Below, in pieces: positions 1 to 5,555 of a DNA stretch of 5,600 nucleotides. The translations under genes were made by a program, and so were the position numbers. The notes under the pieces were generated by a model. It saw only the letters and a list, made by a program, of their open reading frames with translations, was not told the origin of the DNA and did no database searches. This DNA is from an uncultured Alphaproteobacteria bacterium (GTDB lineage Bacteria > Pseudomonadota > Alphaproteobacteria > UBA7985 > CAJQQZ01), in the NCBI GenBank assembly GCA_905480445.1, contig CAJQQJ010000039.1, forward strand, positions 1 to 5,600. Direction: 5' to 3'. The stretch's first letter is position 1; each line of letters opens with the position of its first letter.

Positions 1-78
1 GAGTTTGCTGGAGAGGGTGAAAACACCAACCCTGAATCAGAGGGTTTCTTTTCCAAAGTGAAAGATTTCTTCGGCTAG
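1..78 (+). CDS. dnaJ: C-terminal end of probable chaperone DnaJ (5' part outside window)
   Basis: The frame open from base 1 encodes 25 residues ending in PESEGFFSKVKDFFG followed by TAG at 76-78. A Glu/Ser-rich linker followed by a short amphipathic GFFxKVKDFF tail is typical of the extreme C-terminus of alphaproteobacterial DnaJ, the J-domain co-chaperone that stimulates DnaK ATPase in the cytoplasm. None of the diagnostic parts (J domain with HPD, zinc-binding CxxCxGxG repeats) lie in the window, so the call rests on this tail and on the neighbour: dnaJ is often followed by dapB in Rhodospirillales-type genomes. Another protein with a similar acidic tail cannot be excluded. Confidence 0.72.
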   Translation, partial: EFAGEGENTNPESEGFFSKVKDFFG

Positions 79-79
79 A

Positions 80-118
80 CTTGCGGTGTCCGTGCTTAGA
101 CTGCTAACAAATCGCAAG
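80..118 (+). other. Possible stem-loop in the dnaJ-dapB spacer
   Basis: Bases 80-87 (CTTGCGGT) can pair with 111-118 (ATCGCAAG) to give an eight-pair stem including one G-U, with a 23-nt loop. The loop can itself form a small TTAG/CTAA hairpin (96-99 with 104-107). No T-run follows, so this is not a classical intrinsic terminator. It could be a processing or partial attenuation element between dnaJ and dapB, or chance. A poor promoter-like pair (TTGCGG at 81-86, TAACAA at 105-110) lies in the same stretch and is too weak to call. Confidence 0.25.
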
Positions 119-149
119 ATTTAGAACTTAGCCGTCGAAGGACAAAGCG

Positions 150-947
150 ATGAAAATTGGGATCACTGGCTGCGCTGGTCGTATGGGTCGTATGCTGATC
201 AAGACTGCAACAGCTCAGGACGGCTGTGATGTTATTGGCGGCGTTGAATACGACGGTTCTCCTGAAACTGGAAAAGACCTTGGCCTATTAGCCGGCATTG
301 AACCGCTTTCCATGCAGGCAGGTACTGATACAGAAGCTCTTTTTGCTCAGGCCGATGTCGTTGTCGATTTCACGCTACCCATGGCGACTTCCAAGCATGT
401 CGCACTTGCAGCCAATAATAAAACAGCTTTGGTCCTCGGTACGACAGGAATCACCAAAGAAATCGCGGAAGAAATCGAAGCGGCGTCAAAGAAAACTGCC
501 ATCGTTTGGACAGGCAACTATTCACTCGGTGTTAACTTGCTTTCGATTTTGGTTGAGCAAGCAGCAAGTGCACTGGGCGATGACTTCGATATAGATATTT
601 TGGAAATGCACCATCGGCACAAGATCGACGCGCCGTCTGGCACGGCTTTACTCCTAGGGAAAGCGGCAGCCGAAGGCAGAAATGTTGATTTTGATGAAGT
701 CTCTTGCCTTTCGCGAGAAGGGCAAACAGGTGCAAGGCCACGTGGTGAGATAGGTTTTGCGACCCTTCGCGGTGGGGACGTGACTGGCGAGCACACCGTT
801 ATGTTCGCAGCAGATGGAGAGCGTATTGAGCTCACGCATAAAGCTAGCAACCGCGAAGTCTTTGCAAGAGGTGCTGTCGCAGCGGCTAAATGGGTTCACG
901 GTAAGGAACCGGGTCTTTACAATATGAAAGATGTGTTAGGACTCTAA
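150..947 (+). CDS. dapB: 4-hydroxy-tetrahydrodipicolinate reductase DapB
   Basis: This cytoplasmic enzyme reduces 4-hydroxy-tetrahydrodipicolinate to tetrahydrodipicolinate with NAD(P)H in the diaminopimelate/lysine pathway, supplying peptidoglycan and protein synthesis. The 265-residue product matches the family's usual length (about 270). The N-terminal Rossmann motif GxxGxxG is G7-G10-G13 (GCAGRMG). GTTG at 97-100 is the conserved cofactor-side loop. The catalytic and substrate-binding signature is EMHHRHKIDAPSGTA at 152-166, with H154/H155, K158 and the DAPSGTA loop matching the catalytic His and Lys of E. coli DapB. The conserved block IGFATLRGGDVTGEHTVMF follows at 201-219. The ATG start has a good ribosome site, GAAGGA at 137-142, seven bases upstream. 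It lies 71 bases after the probable dnaJ and is probably co-transcribed with it. Its TAA interlocks with the stop of the convergent methyltransferase gene. No missing residues were seen. Confidence 0.97.
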   Translation: MKIGITGCAGRMGRMLIKTATAQDGCDVIGGVEYDGSPETGKDLGLLAGIEPLSMQAGTDTEALFAQADVVVDFTLPMATSKHVALAANNKTALVLGTTGITKEIAEEIEAASKKTAIVWTGNYSLGVNLLSILVEQAASALGDDFDIDILEMHHRHKIDAPSGTALLLGKAAAEGRNVDFDEVSCLSREGQTGARPRGEIGFATLRGGDVTGEHTVMFAADGERIELTHKASNREVFARGAVAAAKWVHGKEPGLYNMKDVLGL

Positions 948-1675
948 TCAAGCCTAGAGCGGGCATTGATAACAGAGGCTGCCCTCGGTGTTAGAGATCC
1001 GTCGGCCTGATGTAGAATCAGATCTGGTAATTGACGAACAGATTGGGTGCCAGCTTTACAAGCTCTTATCAAAACACGGTTGGTTGGCTTACTGGCCTGA
1101 GGTCTTACCAATAGCCATTCAATTGAAGCGAAAGAAACTTGCAGTATTTGCAGGCACTCATCTGCTCTTTCTGCCAAATGAATAAGACAAAACCAGCCAT
1201 CATCTGTGGTTAGGTATTCACCGCATCTCAACCAGTCTATTAGATTACCGTGCAGTTCATGATGAGCTGCGGCTCGTTTTGGATCTGCCGACAGCCGCCC
1301 GCTACCTTTCGGATAAAAAGGTGGGTTTGCGAGTACGAGGTCGAAATCGTTGCTAGCGAAGGAGCACGGGTGTTGCCTAATGTCAGCTTCCAAAATTGAA
1401 ACATCACTAAGATTGTTCAGATGAGCGTTCGCAAGGGCGAGAGAGCAAAACTCCGGTTCTCGATCCATTGCAGTAATCGCTAATTCTGGTTGGCGAAGGC
1501 TCAAACTCAAGAAGACGGCGCCAGCACCGCAGCCGAGATCCATCACTTTGCTGCCCTGCTTCACTAATGGTGCAAAGGCTGAAAGTAACAAAGGGTCGAA
1601 CCCAACGCGGTAGCCCTGAACAGGCTGCTCTATCAGCAGGCTTCCATCTAAGAGCCGATCCCGACTAGTTCCCAT
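944..1675 (-). CDS. Class I SAM-dependent methyltransferase, TrmN6/YfiC-like (COG4123)
   Basis: The 243-residue product is a cytoplasmic S-adenosylmethionine-dependent methyltransferase of the COG4123 group. Its best-known member, E. coli YfiC/TrmN6, methylates N6 of adenine 37 in tRNA1(Val). The N-terminal QPVQGYRVGFDPLLL (17-31) matches the family's GYR-x-G-x-D-x-LLL entry motif. SAM-binding motif I is DLGCGAGAV (46-54), an acidic residue after strand 2 is D71, and the N6-adenine catalytic motif NPPF is at 117-120. Together these indicate amino-group methylation of a base. The ATG overlaps the 3' end of the upstream DUF2007 gene by 11 nt and no Shine-Dalgarno sequence is seen, which suggests translational coupling. 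It converges on dapB with overlapping stop codons. The exact RNA target is inferred and could differ from tRNA1(Val). Confidence 0.88.
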   Translation of the reverse strand: MGTSRDRLLDGSLLIEQPVQGYRVGFDPLLLSAFAPLVKQGSKVMDLGCGAGAVFLSLSLRQPELAITAMDREPEFCSLALANAHLNNLSDVSILEADIRQHPCSFASNDFDLVLANPPFYPKGSGRLSADPKRAAAHHELHGNLIDWLRCGEYLTTDDGWFCLIHLAERADECLQILQVSFASIEWLLVRPQASKPTNRVLIRACKAGTQSVRQLPDLILHQADGSLTPRAASVINARSRLD

Positions 1676-1880
1676 CGGATTGAACGATAGAGGTGAGCAA
1701 GCGTTTGGCCTCGTAGTGGTCTTCGTCCATTACCAGAATCCGCTGCTGGATAGCACCAATTGAACCTTCCATCATCGACGTGTGGAAATCGGTAGACAGA
1801 TACCCGATACCAGCGTCATCCAACAAAGACCGCATCAGCGACAACTCGACAGGGTCATTAGTACGCAAAAGTTCTTTCAT
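1665..1880 (-). CDS. DUF2007 (putative signal-transducing protein) small protein
   Basis: The 71-residue product matches the short DUF2007 family (Pfam name: putative signal transducing protein) over its whole length. Recognisable elements are the MKELLRTNDPVELSLMRSLL start, the DAGIGYLSTD segment, the small-residue run EGSIGAIQQR near 38-47, and the final ILVMDEDHYEAKRLL. The fold is expected to be a small alpha/beta ferredoxin-like domain. No biochemical function is established, so none is assigned. It is the promoter-proximal gene of a two-gene minus-strand unit with the methyltransferase, overlapping it by 11 nt, and is divergent from the polyprenyl synthase gene, an arrangement often seen in alphaproteobacteria. 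The ribosome site is poor: only GGA at 1893-1895 (complement strand), about 12 nt from the ATG. Confidence 0.86.
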   Translation of the reverse strand: MKELLRTNDPVELSLMRSLLDDAGIGYLSTDFHTSMMEGSIGAIQQRILVMDEDHYEAKRLLTSIVQSDGN

Positions 1881-1931
1881 TGCGAATTTGCATCCAATTC
1901 AAATTTGGAAAGTTTCGGTGTTGAAGAAGGT

Positions 1932-1959
1932 ATTATTTGCATTTGGGAGAGAACTACAA
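1932..1959 (-). promoter_or_regulatory. Candidate promoter of the DUF2007-methyltransferase unit
   Basis: Read on the minus strand, a -35-like TTGTAG (1959-1954) is followed after 16 nt by AATAAT (1937-1932), which matches the -10 consensus at five of six positions. Transcription would begin near 1925, leaving a leader of about 45 nt before the ATG at 1880. The -35 is weak (three of six). Confidence 0.27.
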
Positions 1960-2124
1960 AGGAAAAATCACATCGCTCGAAAGCTTGGTCGATTTCTTGC
2001 CGTTGAATTTGGGGTTGGTCCGACGGCGTGGACGTGAGGCTAAACTTGACGGCCTCGTTTTCTTGGATAATCACTCTTTCATATTGTCACAGGCGAGTGA
2101 TTAACTGGCGCCAATACTAGTTTT

Positions 2125-2155
2125 TAGACCACACAGAGGCTATCTACCTTATAAG
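2125..2155 (+). promoter_or_regulatory. Candidate promoter of the polyprenyl synthase gene
   Basis: TATAAG at 2150-2155 matches the sigma-70 -10 consensus at five of six positions. The best -35-like hexamer, TAGACC at 2125-2130, matches four of six but sits 19 nt upstream, at the long end of the allowed range. A start near 2162 would give a leader of about 35 nt. Confidence 0.33.
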
Positions 2156-2196
2156 AGACAGCAATAAAGTCGTGGCCTGAGAGCAAGGAAAATACC

Positions 2197-3246
2197 GTGG
2201 CGACAGTGATAAAGCTCGCTGAGCAAAAACCGGACAACCGGGAAGCCGATACAACTAAGCGTGACATTAGCGAAGTTGTTAAACGTTTGACTGCGTTGGT
2301 CGAAGGTGAACTTGCCGAAGTGAACAAGGTTATCCTTGTAGAAATGCAGTCCGAAGTGGCGCTTATTCCTCAGCTAGCCGGTCACTTGATTGCGGCGGGC
2401 GGTAAGCGCTTGCGCCCTGTGTTGACCTTAGCTGCTGCAAAACTCTGCGGCTACACAGGTTCAAGGCAAGTAGGCCTAGCAGCCTGCGTTGAGTTTATTC
2501 ACACTGCCACTTTGCTGCACGATGACGTCGTTGACGAAAGTGATCTTCGCCGTGGCATTGCAACGGCCAATGCGGTTTGGGGCAACAAAGCTTCTGTGCT
2601 GGTTGGCGATTTCTTGTTCAGTCGTGCTTTCCAACTGATGGTGGCTGACGGTTCGTTAAAAGTGCTGAAGGTTCTTTCCGATTCTTCTGCGATTATTGCC
2701 GAAGGGGAAGTCCAGCAGTTGATGACCGCTAATGACACTGACACCGGTGAAGAAGCCTACTTGTCAGTTGTCAAAGCGAAGACAGCGGCGCTCTTTAGTG
2801 CGGCTTGTCAGGTCGGAGCAGTCGTTGCTGAACGTCCAACGGCTGAAGAAGAAGCGCTGATCTCTTACGGTACCAATCTTGGGATTGCCTTCCAGATCGT
2901 CGATGATGTTCTGGACTACAGCGCGAAACAGGCTGAACTTGGAAAATCGATTGGCGATGACTTCCAAGAAGGTAAGGTCACACTGCCTATTATTCTGGCC
3001 TTTCGTCGTGGCAATGAAGAAGAACGCAGTTTTTGGCGTCGTACAATTGAAGAGCTCGACCAAAAAGATGGCGATCTAGAGCATGCGATGTCACTTATGG
3101 CCAAGCACAATACACTCACTGACACTCTAGAGCGTGCTCGCTATTATGGTGCTGTGGCTAAAGATGCACTTGGTCTATTCCCTGAAAGTGAAGTTAAAGA
3201 AACTCTCGCTGATTTAATCGATTTTTGCATAGAGCGTGGGCACTAA
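2197..3246 (+). CDS. ispB: Long-chain (octaprenyl/decaprenyl) polyprenyl diphosphate synthase
   Basis: This trans-prenyltransferase condenses isopentenyl diphosphate onto an allylic primer to make the C40-C50 side chain of ubiquinone. The 349-residue product carries all hallmarks: GGKRLRP at 68-74, the first aspartate-rich motif DDVVD at 109-113 followed by the diphosphate-binding LRRG (117-120), GEVQQL at 170-175, and the second aspartate-rich motif DDVLD at 236-240 in FQIVDDVLDY, then GKSIGDDFQEGKVTLP. The residue five positions before the first DDxxD is alanine (A104), the small residue expected in enzymes that make long chains. Translation starts at GTG 2197, supported by AAGGAA at 2185-2190, six bases upstream. 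The gene stands alone and is divergent from the DUF2007 unit. Product length is not readable from sequence; the name ddsA would apply if it makes the decaprenyl chain common in alphaproteobacteria. Confidence 0.93.
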   Translation: MATVIKLAEQKPDNREADTTKRDISEVVKRLTALVEGELAEVNKVILVEMQSEVALIPQLAGHLIAAGGKRLRPVLTLAAAKLCGYTGSRQVGLAACVEFIHTATLLHDDVVDESDLRRGIATANAVWGNKASVLVGDFLFSRAFQLMVADGSLKVLKVLSDSSAIIAEGEVQQLMTANDTDTGEEAYLSVVKAKTAALFSAACQVGAVVAERPTAEEEALISYGTNLGIAFQIVDDVLDYSAKQAELGKSIGDDFQEGKVTLPIILAFRRGNEEERSFWRRTIEELDQKDGDLEHAMSLMAKHNTLTDTLERARYYGAVAKDALGLFPESEVKETLADLIDFCIERGH

Positions 3247-3374
3247 GGTTTCTTCAAGGACTCCAGGTTTATTTGTCGAACAAGATTTGTGCTGTTTAAG
3301 GCATAGACCGTAGAGGCTGCGTCATTTCAATTTGTACCTCACGTTTTGAAAATCAGTTGATCGAAAAAACAGGC

Positions 3375-3404
3375 TTGAATTCATAGAAAATTGGTACCAA
3401 TAAG
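3375..3404 (+). promoter_or_regulatory. Candidate promoter of the Rid-Rieske operon
   Basis: TTGAAT at 3375-3380 (four of six to the -35 consensus) and AATAAG at 3399-3404 (four of six to -10) are separated by 18 nt. A start near 3411 would leave a leader of about 45 nt before the Rid start codon. The weak match and the palindrome lying over the -10 are compatible with a regulated promoter, but this is inference. Confidence 0.3.
3390..3401. promoter_or_regulatory. Perfect 12-bp palindrome, possible repressor operator
   Basis: ATTGGTACCAAT at 3390-3401 is a perfect 12-bp inverted repeat, 54 nt before the Rid start codon, and overlaps the putative -10. Half-sites of the TGGT/ACCA type are characteristic of operators bound by FadR-subfamily GntR regulators, here without the few central bases such sites often have. 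A second, shorter palindrome, TGAATTCA (3376-3383), is centred 16 bp upstream. No regulator gene is in the window, so the operator role is inferred. Confidence 0.4.
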
Positions 3405-3455
3405 ACTTCCAGCATTTGCGTCTCAACGGCGCTTTTAACAAGACTGGAGTCCACT

Positions 3456-3875
3456 ATGGCGCACGAACGTTTCCGTAAATTCAACACTAAAGAAACTTAC
3501 CCAAACCAGAACTTAGATAATGATCTTTGCCAGGTTGTTAAAGCGCGTGGCACCATGGTTTTTGTTCGCGGGCAAGTTGGTCAAGATCCTGACAGCTTTG
3601 AATCTAGCAAGGACCTATCGGCTTACGCGCAGGCTGATCAAGCGATGCGTAATGTTAAACTTTTGTTGGAAGAGGCTGGTTCAAAGCTAGAACATATCTG
3701 TCGCATTCAGGTATACTTGACTGACCGTGGCTACCGGGATGACGTTTACCAGGCTATCGGTAAGTGGCTAAAGGGCGTTTACCCAGTTTCAACAGGTTTG
3801 GTTATCGACGGTTTAGCGCGCCCTGAGTGGGTCATGGAAATCGAAGCCACGGCTGTTATTCCTGACGAAGACTAG
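3456..3875 (+). CDS. Rid family protein (YjgF/YER057c/UK114), lacking the deaminase arginine
   Basis: The 139-residue cytoplasmic protein spans a complete Rid domain, normally a trimer with ligand sites between subunits. Family features visible are FVRGQVGQD (36-44), the helix QADQAMRNVKLLLEEAG (58-75), the strand ICRIQVYLTD (81-90), and the C-terminal VMEIEATAV (126-134), in which E128 corresponds to E120 of E. coli RidA. RidA proper hydrolyses reactive enamines/imines from PLP enzymes and needs R105. Aligning YPVSTGLV (109-116) with E. coli FPARSCVE places S112 at that position. The protein is therefore more like the Arg-lacking Rid subgroups, whose activities are largely unassigned. ATG 3456 is well supported by GGAG at 3446-3449, six bases upstream. 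The Rieske oxygenase gene begins three bases after its stop, so the two very likely share a transcript and pathway. The family call is firm; the reaction is unknown. Confidence 0.93.
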   Translation: MAHERFRKFNTKETYPNQNLDNDLCQVVKARGTMVFVRGQVGQDPDSFESSKDLSAYAQADQAMRNVKLLLEEAGSKLEHICRIQVYLTDRGYRDDVYQAIGKWLKGVYPVSTGLVIDGLARPEWVMEIEATAVIPDED

Positions 3876-3876
3876 C

Positions 3877-3893
3877 AGGTGGGTAAGCTATTG
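3877..3893 (+). promoter_or_regulatory. Ribosome site giving an alternative TTG start for the Rieske gene
   Basis: AGGTGG at 3877-3882 is the best Shine-Dalgarno-like sequence at the Rid-Rieske junction and lies eight bases before an in-frame TTG at 3891-3893. The GTG at 3879 sits inside this element and has only GAAG (3867-3870) upstream. Initiation at 3891 would shorten the protein by four residues (379 instead of 383). Termination-reinitiation after the Rid stop at 3873-3875 could serve either start. Confidence 0.35.
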
Positions 3894-5030
3894 GATCGCT
3901 TAAGCAAAGATTTCCTACTCGGAAAATTGAAAGGCGAAGCGGAGAAGCCCTTAGAGGAAGCTTCTTCGTTACCACCTGGGATTTATACTTCCGAAGAGAT
4001 ATTGAATCTTGAACAACGTCAGATTTTCGCCAAGGGTTGGCTCTGTCCTGGGCTTGCGGCGGATATCCCTAAACCTGGTGACTATCTAACCTATTCAATA
4101 GCGGAACAGCCCGTTTTCGTGATGCGATGCACTGATGGCGAAATTCGAACTTTCTCGAATGTTTGCCGGCATCGCATGATGCAGTTGCTGGAGGGCAGGG
4201 GCTCATGCAAGCAAGTCGTCTGCCCTTACCACGCCTGGACTTATAATCGCGAAGGCCAACTGATCGGCGCGCCAGACATGAAGCGTTCAAAGGGATTTGA
4301 CAAAAAAGATATCAAGCTGCCCGAAATCAGGACAGAGATCTGGCACGGTTGGATTTACATAACGCTGAATGATGACGCCTTGCTTTTGGAACAATCCTTG
4401 TCTGAGTTAGACAAGCTTGTGTCTCGTTACAAGATGGCGGGCTACATTCCGGTGGCGCAACAAAATCATGTCTGGGATACAAATTGGAAGCTGCTAACTG
4501 AGAATTTTATGGAGGGCTACCATTTGCCAGTGGCGCACCGCAACACAGTTGGTGCATGGTTCCCTACTGAAGCAACGATCTTCCCAGATGAAACTTTCGA
4601 AACTTTCACCTATCAAACCTTTGAGAAAACCGGCGATGCTGTTTACGGCAGAGCCCATGACGACAACCAGGTTTTGGAAGGAAAGTGGCGTCATACATCG
4701 GTGATGCCATCCGTTTTCCCTTGTCACATGTACGTGCTGGCTCCTGATCATTTTTGGTACCTGTCTTTAAGACCGAGAGGTGTTGGACAAGTCGATATTC
4801 GTTTTGGCCTTGCCCTCGCACCAGAAGTTATGGCTGCTCTGGATGACAAAGATAAGTTCATCGAAGAAACCCTCGATTTCTTCGATATCGTTAACAGCGA
4901 AGACAGAACGGTTGTTGAAGGGATTTACCGGGGGGCCAAAGGGCCGTTGACGGAACCTGGAAGGCTATGTTGGCTTGAGCGAGAAGTCCATGATTTTATG
5001 CGGTACTTGTCACAAGCACTAAATGGCTAA
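3879..5030 (+). CDS. Rieske non-heme iron oxygenase, alpha subunit (quaternary-ammonium-oxygenase-like)
   Basis: This is a soluble mononuclear-iron oxygenase that would use O2 and reductase-supplied electrons to hydroxylate or demethylate a small substrate. The Rieske domain binds a [2Fe-2S] cluster through C96-x-H98 and C115-x2-H118, with 16 residues between H98 and C115. The catalytic domain shows NWKLLTENFMEGYHLPVAH (202-220) with iron ligands H215 and H220, and D342 in VNSEDRTVVEG is the likely third ligand. E212, three residues before H215, sits at the bridging position that is Asp in naphthalene dioxygenase and Glu in carnitine oxygenase CntA. The length (383) and C-terminal GRLCWLEREVHDFMRYL resemble the choline/glycine-betaine/carnitine/stachydrine group. 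An N-terminal region of about 30 residues precedes the domain. The start is GTG 3879 or TTG 3891. No reductase or ferredoxin lies in the window. The family is firm, the substrate unknown. Confidence 0.94.
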   Translation: MGKLLDRLSKDFLLGKLKGEAEKPLEEASSLPPGIYTSEEILNLEQRQIFAKGWLCPGLAADIPKPGDYLTYSIAEQPVFVMRCTDGEIRTFSNVCRHRMMQLLEGRGSCKQVVCPYHAWTYNREGQLIGAPDMKRSKGFDKKDIKLPEIRTEIWHGWIYITLNDDALLLEQSLSELDKLVSRYKMAGYIPVAQQNHVWDTNWKLLTENFMEGYHLPVAHRNTVGAWFPTEATIFPDETFETFTYQTFEKTGDAVYGRAHDDNQVLEGKWRHTSVMPSVFPCHMYVLAPDHFWYLSLRPRGVGQVDIRFGLALAPEVMAALDDKDKFIEETLDFFDIVNSEDRTVVEGIYRGAKGPLTEPGRLCWLEREVHDFMRYLSQALNG

Positions 5031-5070
5031 ACGAATCTGAACACTAGGCTTCACGAGCGAGTGTGCTGTA

Positions 5071-5098
5071 TTGCTTGTGTTGTAGTTTCTGCTAAATA
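5071..5098 (+). promoter_or_regulatory. Very weak promoter-like pair before the exported-protein gene
   Basis: TTGCTT (5071-5076) and TAAATA (5093-5098) are 16 nt apart and each match three of six consensus bases. If used, transcription would start almost at the ATG at 5106, giving a leaderless message, which would fit the absence of a clear ribosome site there. Confidence 0.17.
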
Positions 5099-5105
5099 GC
5101 TGCTT

Positions 5106-5555
5106 ATGCTATTTCGCTTACAGATTTCTTTCGTCCTTTTTGTTGTTAGCTTAGCTTTTTCTGCTGCTCAGGCTTCTGAGGCTGCAGGTGCAGATACATC
5201 CGAAAAGTGGAAGCCGCCCCGCATCTTGTTGATGGGTTCCTCTATGGTGATCGGGCGAATGAACAACTGTATGGCCGATCGGTTAGAATCATACGGCTAT
5301 GACGCCAACATCGCCGGTTTCTGTGGGCTGAGCACTAAAGGTTTGTCCAAAGGTGGCCGCTATCCTTGTCCCTATGCCAAGTTCACAGGCAAGGCATTGG
5401 TATCTGAAATTGGGAAAACATTACGGTACAGCCGCAAGCCCAAGAGTGGCGTTGCCTTTAATCATAAAGGAGTCAAGTTGGTAAATCGATCTGGCGGCAA
5501 CTTGATGAATCATTTGATTAAGAGAGACCTCAGCATAACTAGAGGATTCCCATAG
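5106..5555 (+). CDS. Exported SGNH-hydrolase-like protein, short and possibly truncated
   Basis: The 149-residue product begins with a clear Sec signal peptide: R4, a hydrophobic core at 7-19, and an AQA cleavage site at 21-23, so the mature protein is periplasmic or secreted. After a short linker, PRILLMGSSMVIG (38-50) resembles block I of SGNH/GDSL hydrolases, a strand followed by G-[DS]-S with S46 as candidate nucleophile. AGFCGLSTKGL (70-80) could be the block II region. Neither a G-x-N-D block III nor a terminal D-x-x-H block is present, and 149 residues is short for the family (usually 200 or more). The last codons include AGA, ATA, ACT and AGA, unlike the rest. The frame after TAG (5553-5555) stays open to the window end. 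It could be a genuine short exported protein, a gene with a premature stop, or a decaying pseudogene. No good ribosome site precedes the ATG. Confidence 0.5.
   Translation: MLFRLQISFVLFVVSLAFSAAQASEAAGADTSEKWKPPRILLMGSSMVIGRMNNCMADRLESYGYDANIAGFCGLSTKGLSKGGRYPCPYAKFTGKALVSEIGKTLRYSRKPKSGVAFNHKGVKLVNRSGGNLMNHLIKRDLSITRGFP

Larger units (their letters stand above)
1881..2196. other. 316-nt divergent intergenic region
   Basis: This stretch separates the divergent DUF2007 and polyprenyl synthase genes and should hold both promoters. Besides the two candidate promoters listed separately, I see an 8-bp palindrome TGGCGCCA at 2106-2113 and a palindromic CAAATTTG at 1900-1907 beside the DUF2007 start, with AATTTG at 1885-1890 as a further half. 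A minus-strand frame with a GTG start (1877-2074, 65 codons) overlaps the DUF2007 start by ATGA, but its predicted protein resembles no family I know, so it is not called as a gene. No RNA gene or mobile-element remnant was recognised. Confidence 0.6.

Noticed and set aside
518..899. Minus-strand open frames inside dapB
   Set aside because: They are antisense shadows of a fully conserved dapB, with low-complexity Ser/Arg/Pro-rich predicted products and no motifs.
1780..2037. Plus-strand open frames of 74-85 codons across the DUF2007 start and the intergenic region
   Set aside because: They run antisense to a convincing DUF2007 gene, have no family resemblance, and two overlapping frames are equally open, which indicates chance.
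2046..2071. Promoter-like TTGACG and GATAAT
   Set aside because: The spacing is only 14 nt, too short for a sigma-70 promoter, and it is far (about 125 nt) from the polyprenyl synthase start.
2764..3125. Open frames on both strands within the polyprenyl synthase gene
   Set aside because: They overlap the second aspartate-rich motif region of a complete gene and have no recognisable domains.
4494..4821. Minus-strand frames inside the Rieske oxygenase gene containing Cys and His residues
   Set aside because: The Cys/His spacing matches no zinc or iron-sulphur motif, and the coding strand explains the region completely.
5041..5066. CACT/AGTG inverted repeat after the Rieske stop as a terminator
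   Set aside because: The stem is only four pairs and no T-run follows.
5356..5520. Frameshift explanation for the short SGNH-like gene
   Set aside because: Neither alternative plus-strand frame in this stretch encodes a recognisable SGNH block, and both meet stops quickly, so no frameshift site can be supported; a nonsense change or a naturally short protein remains possible.
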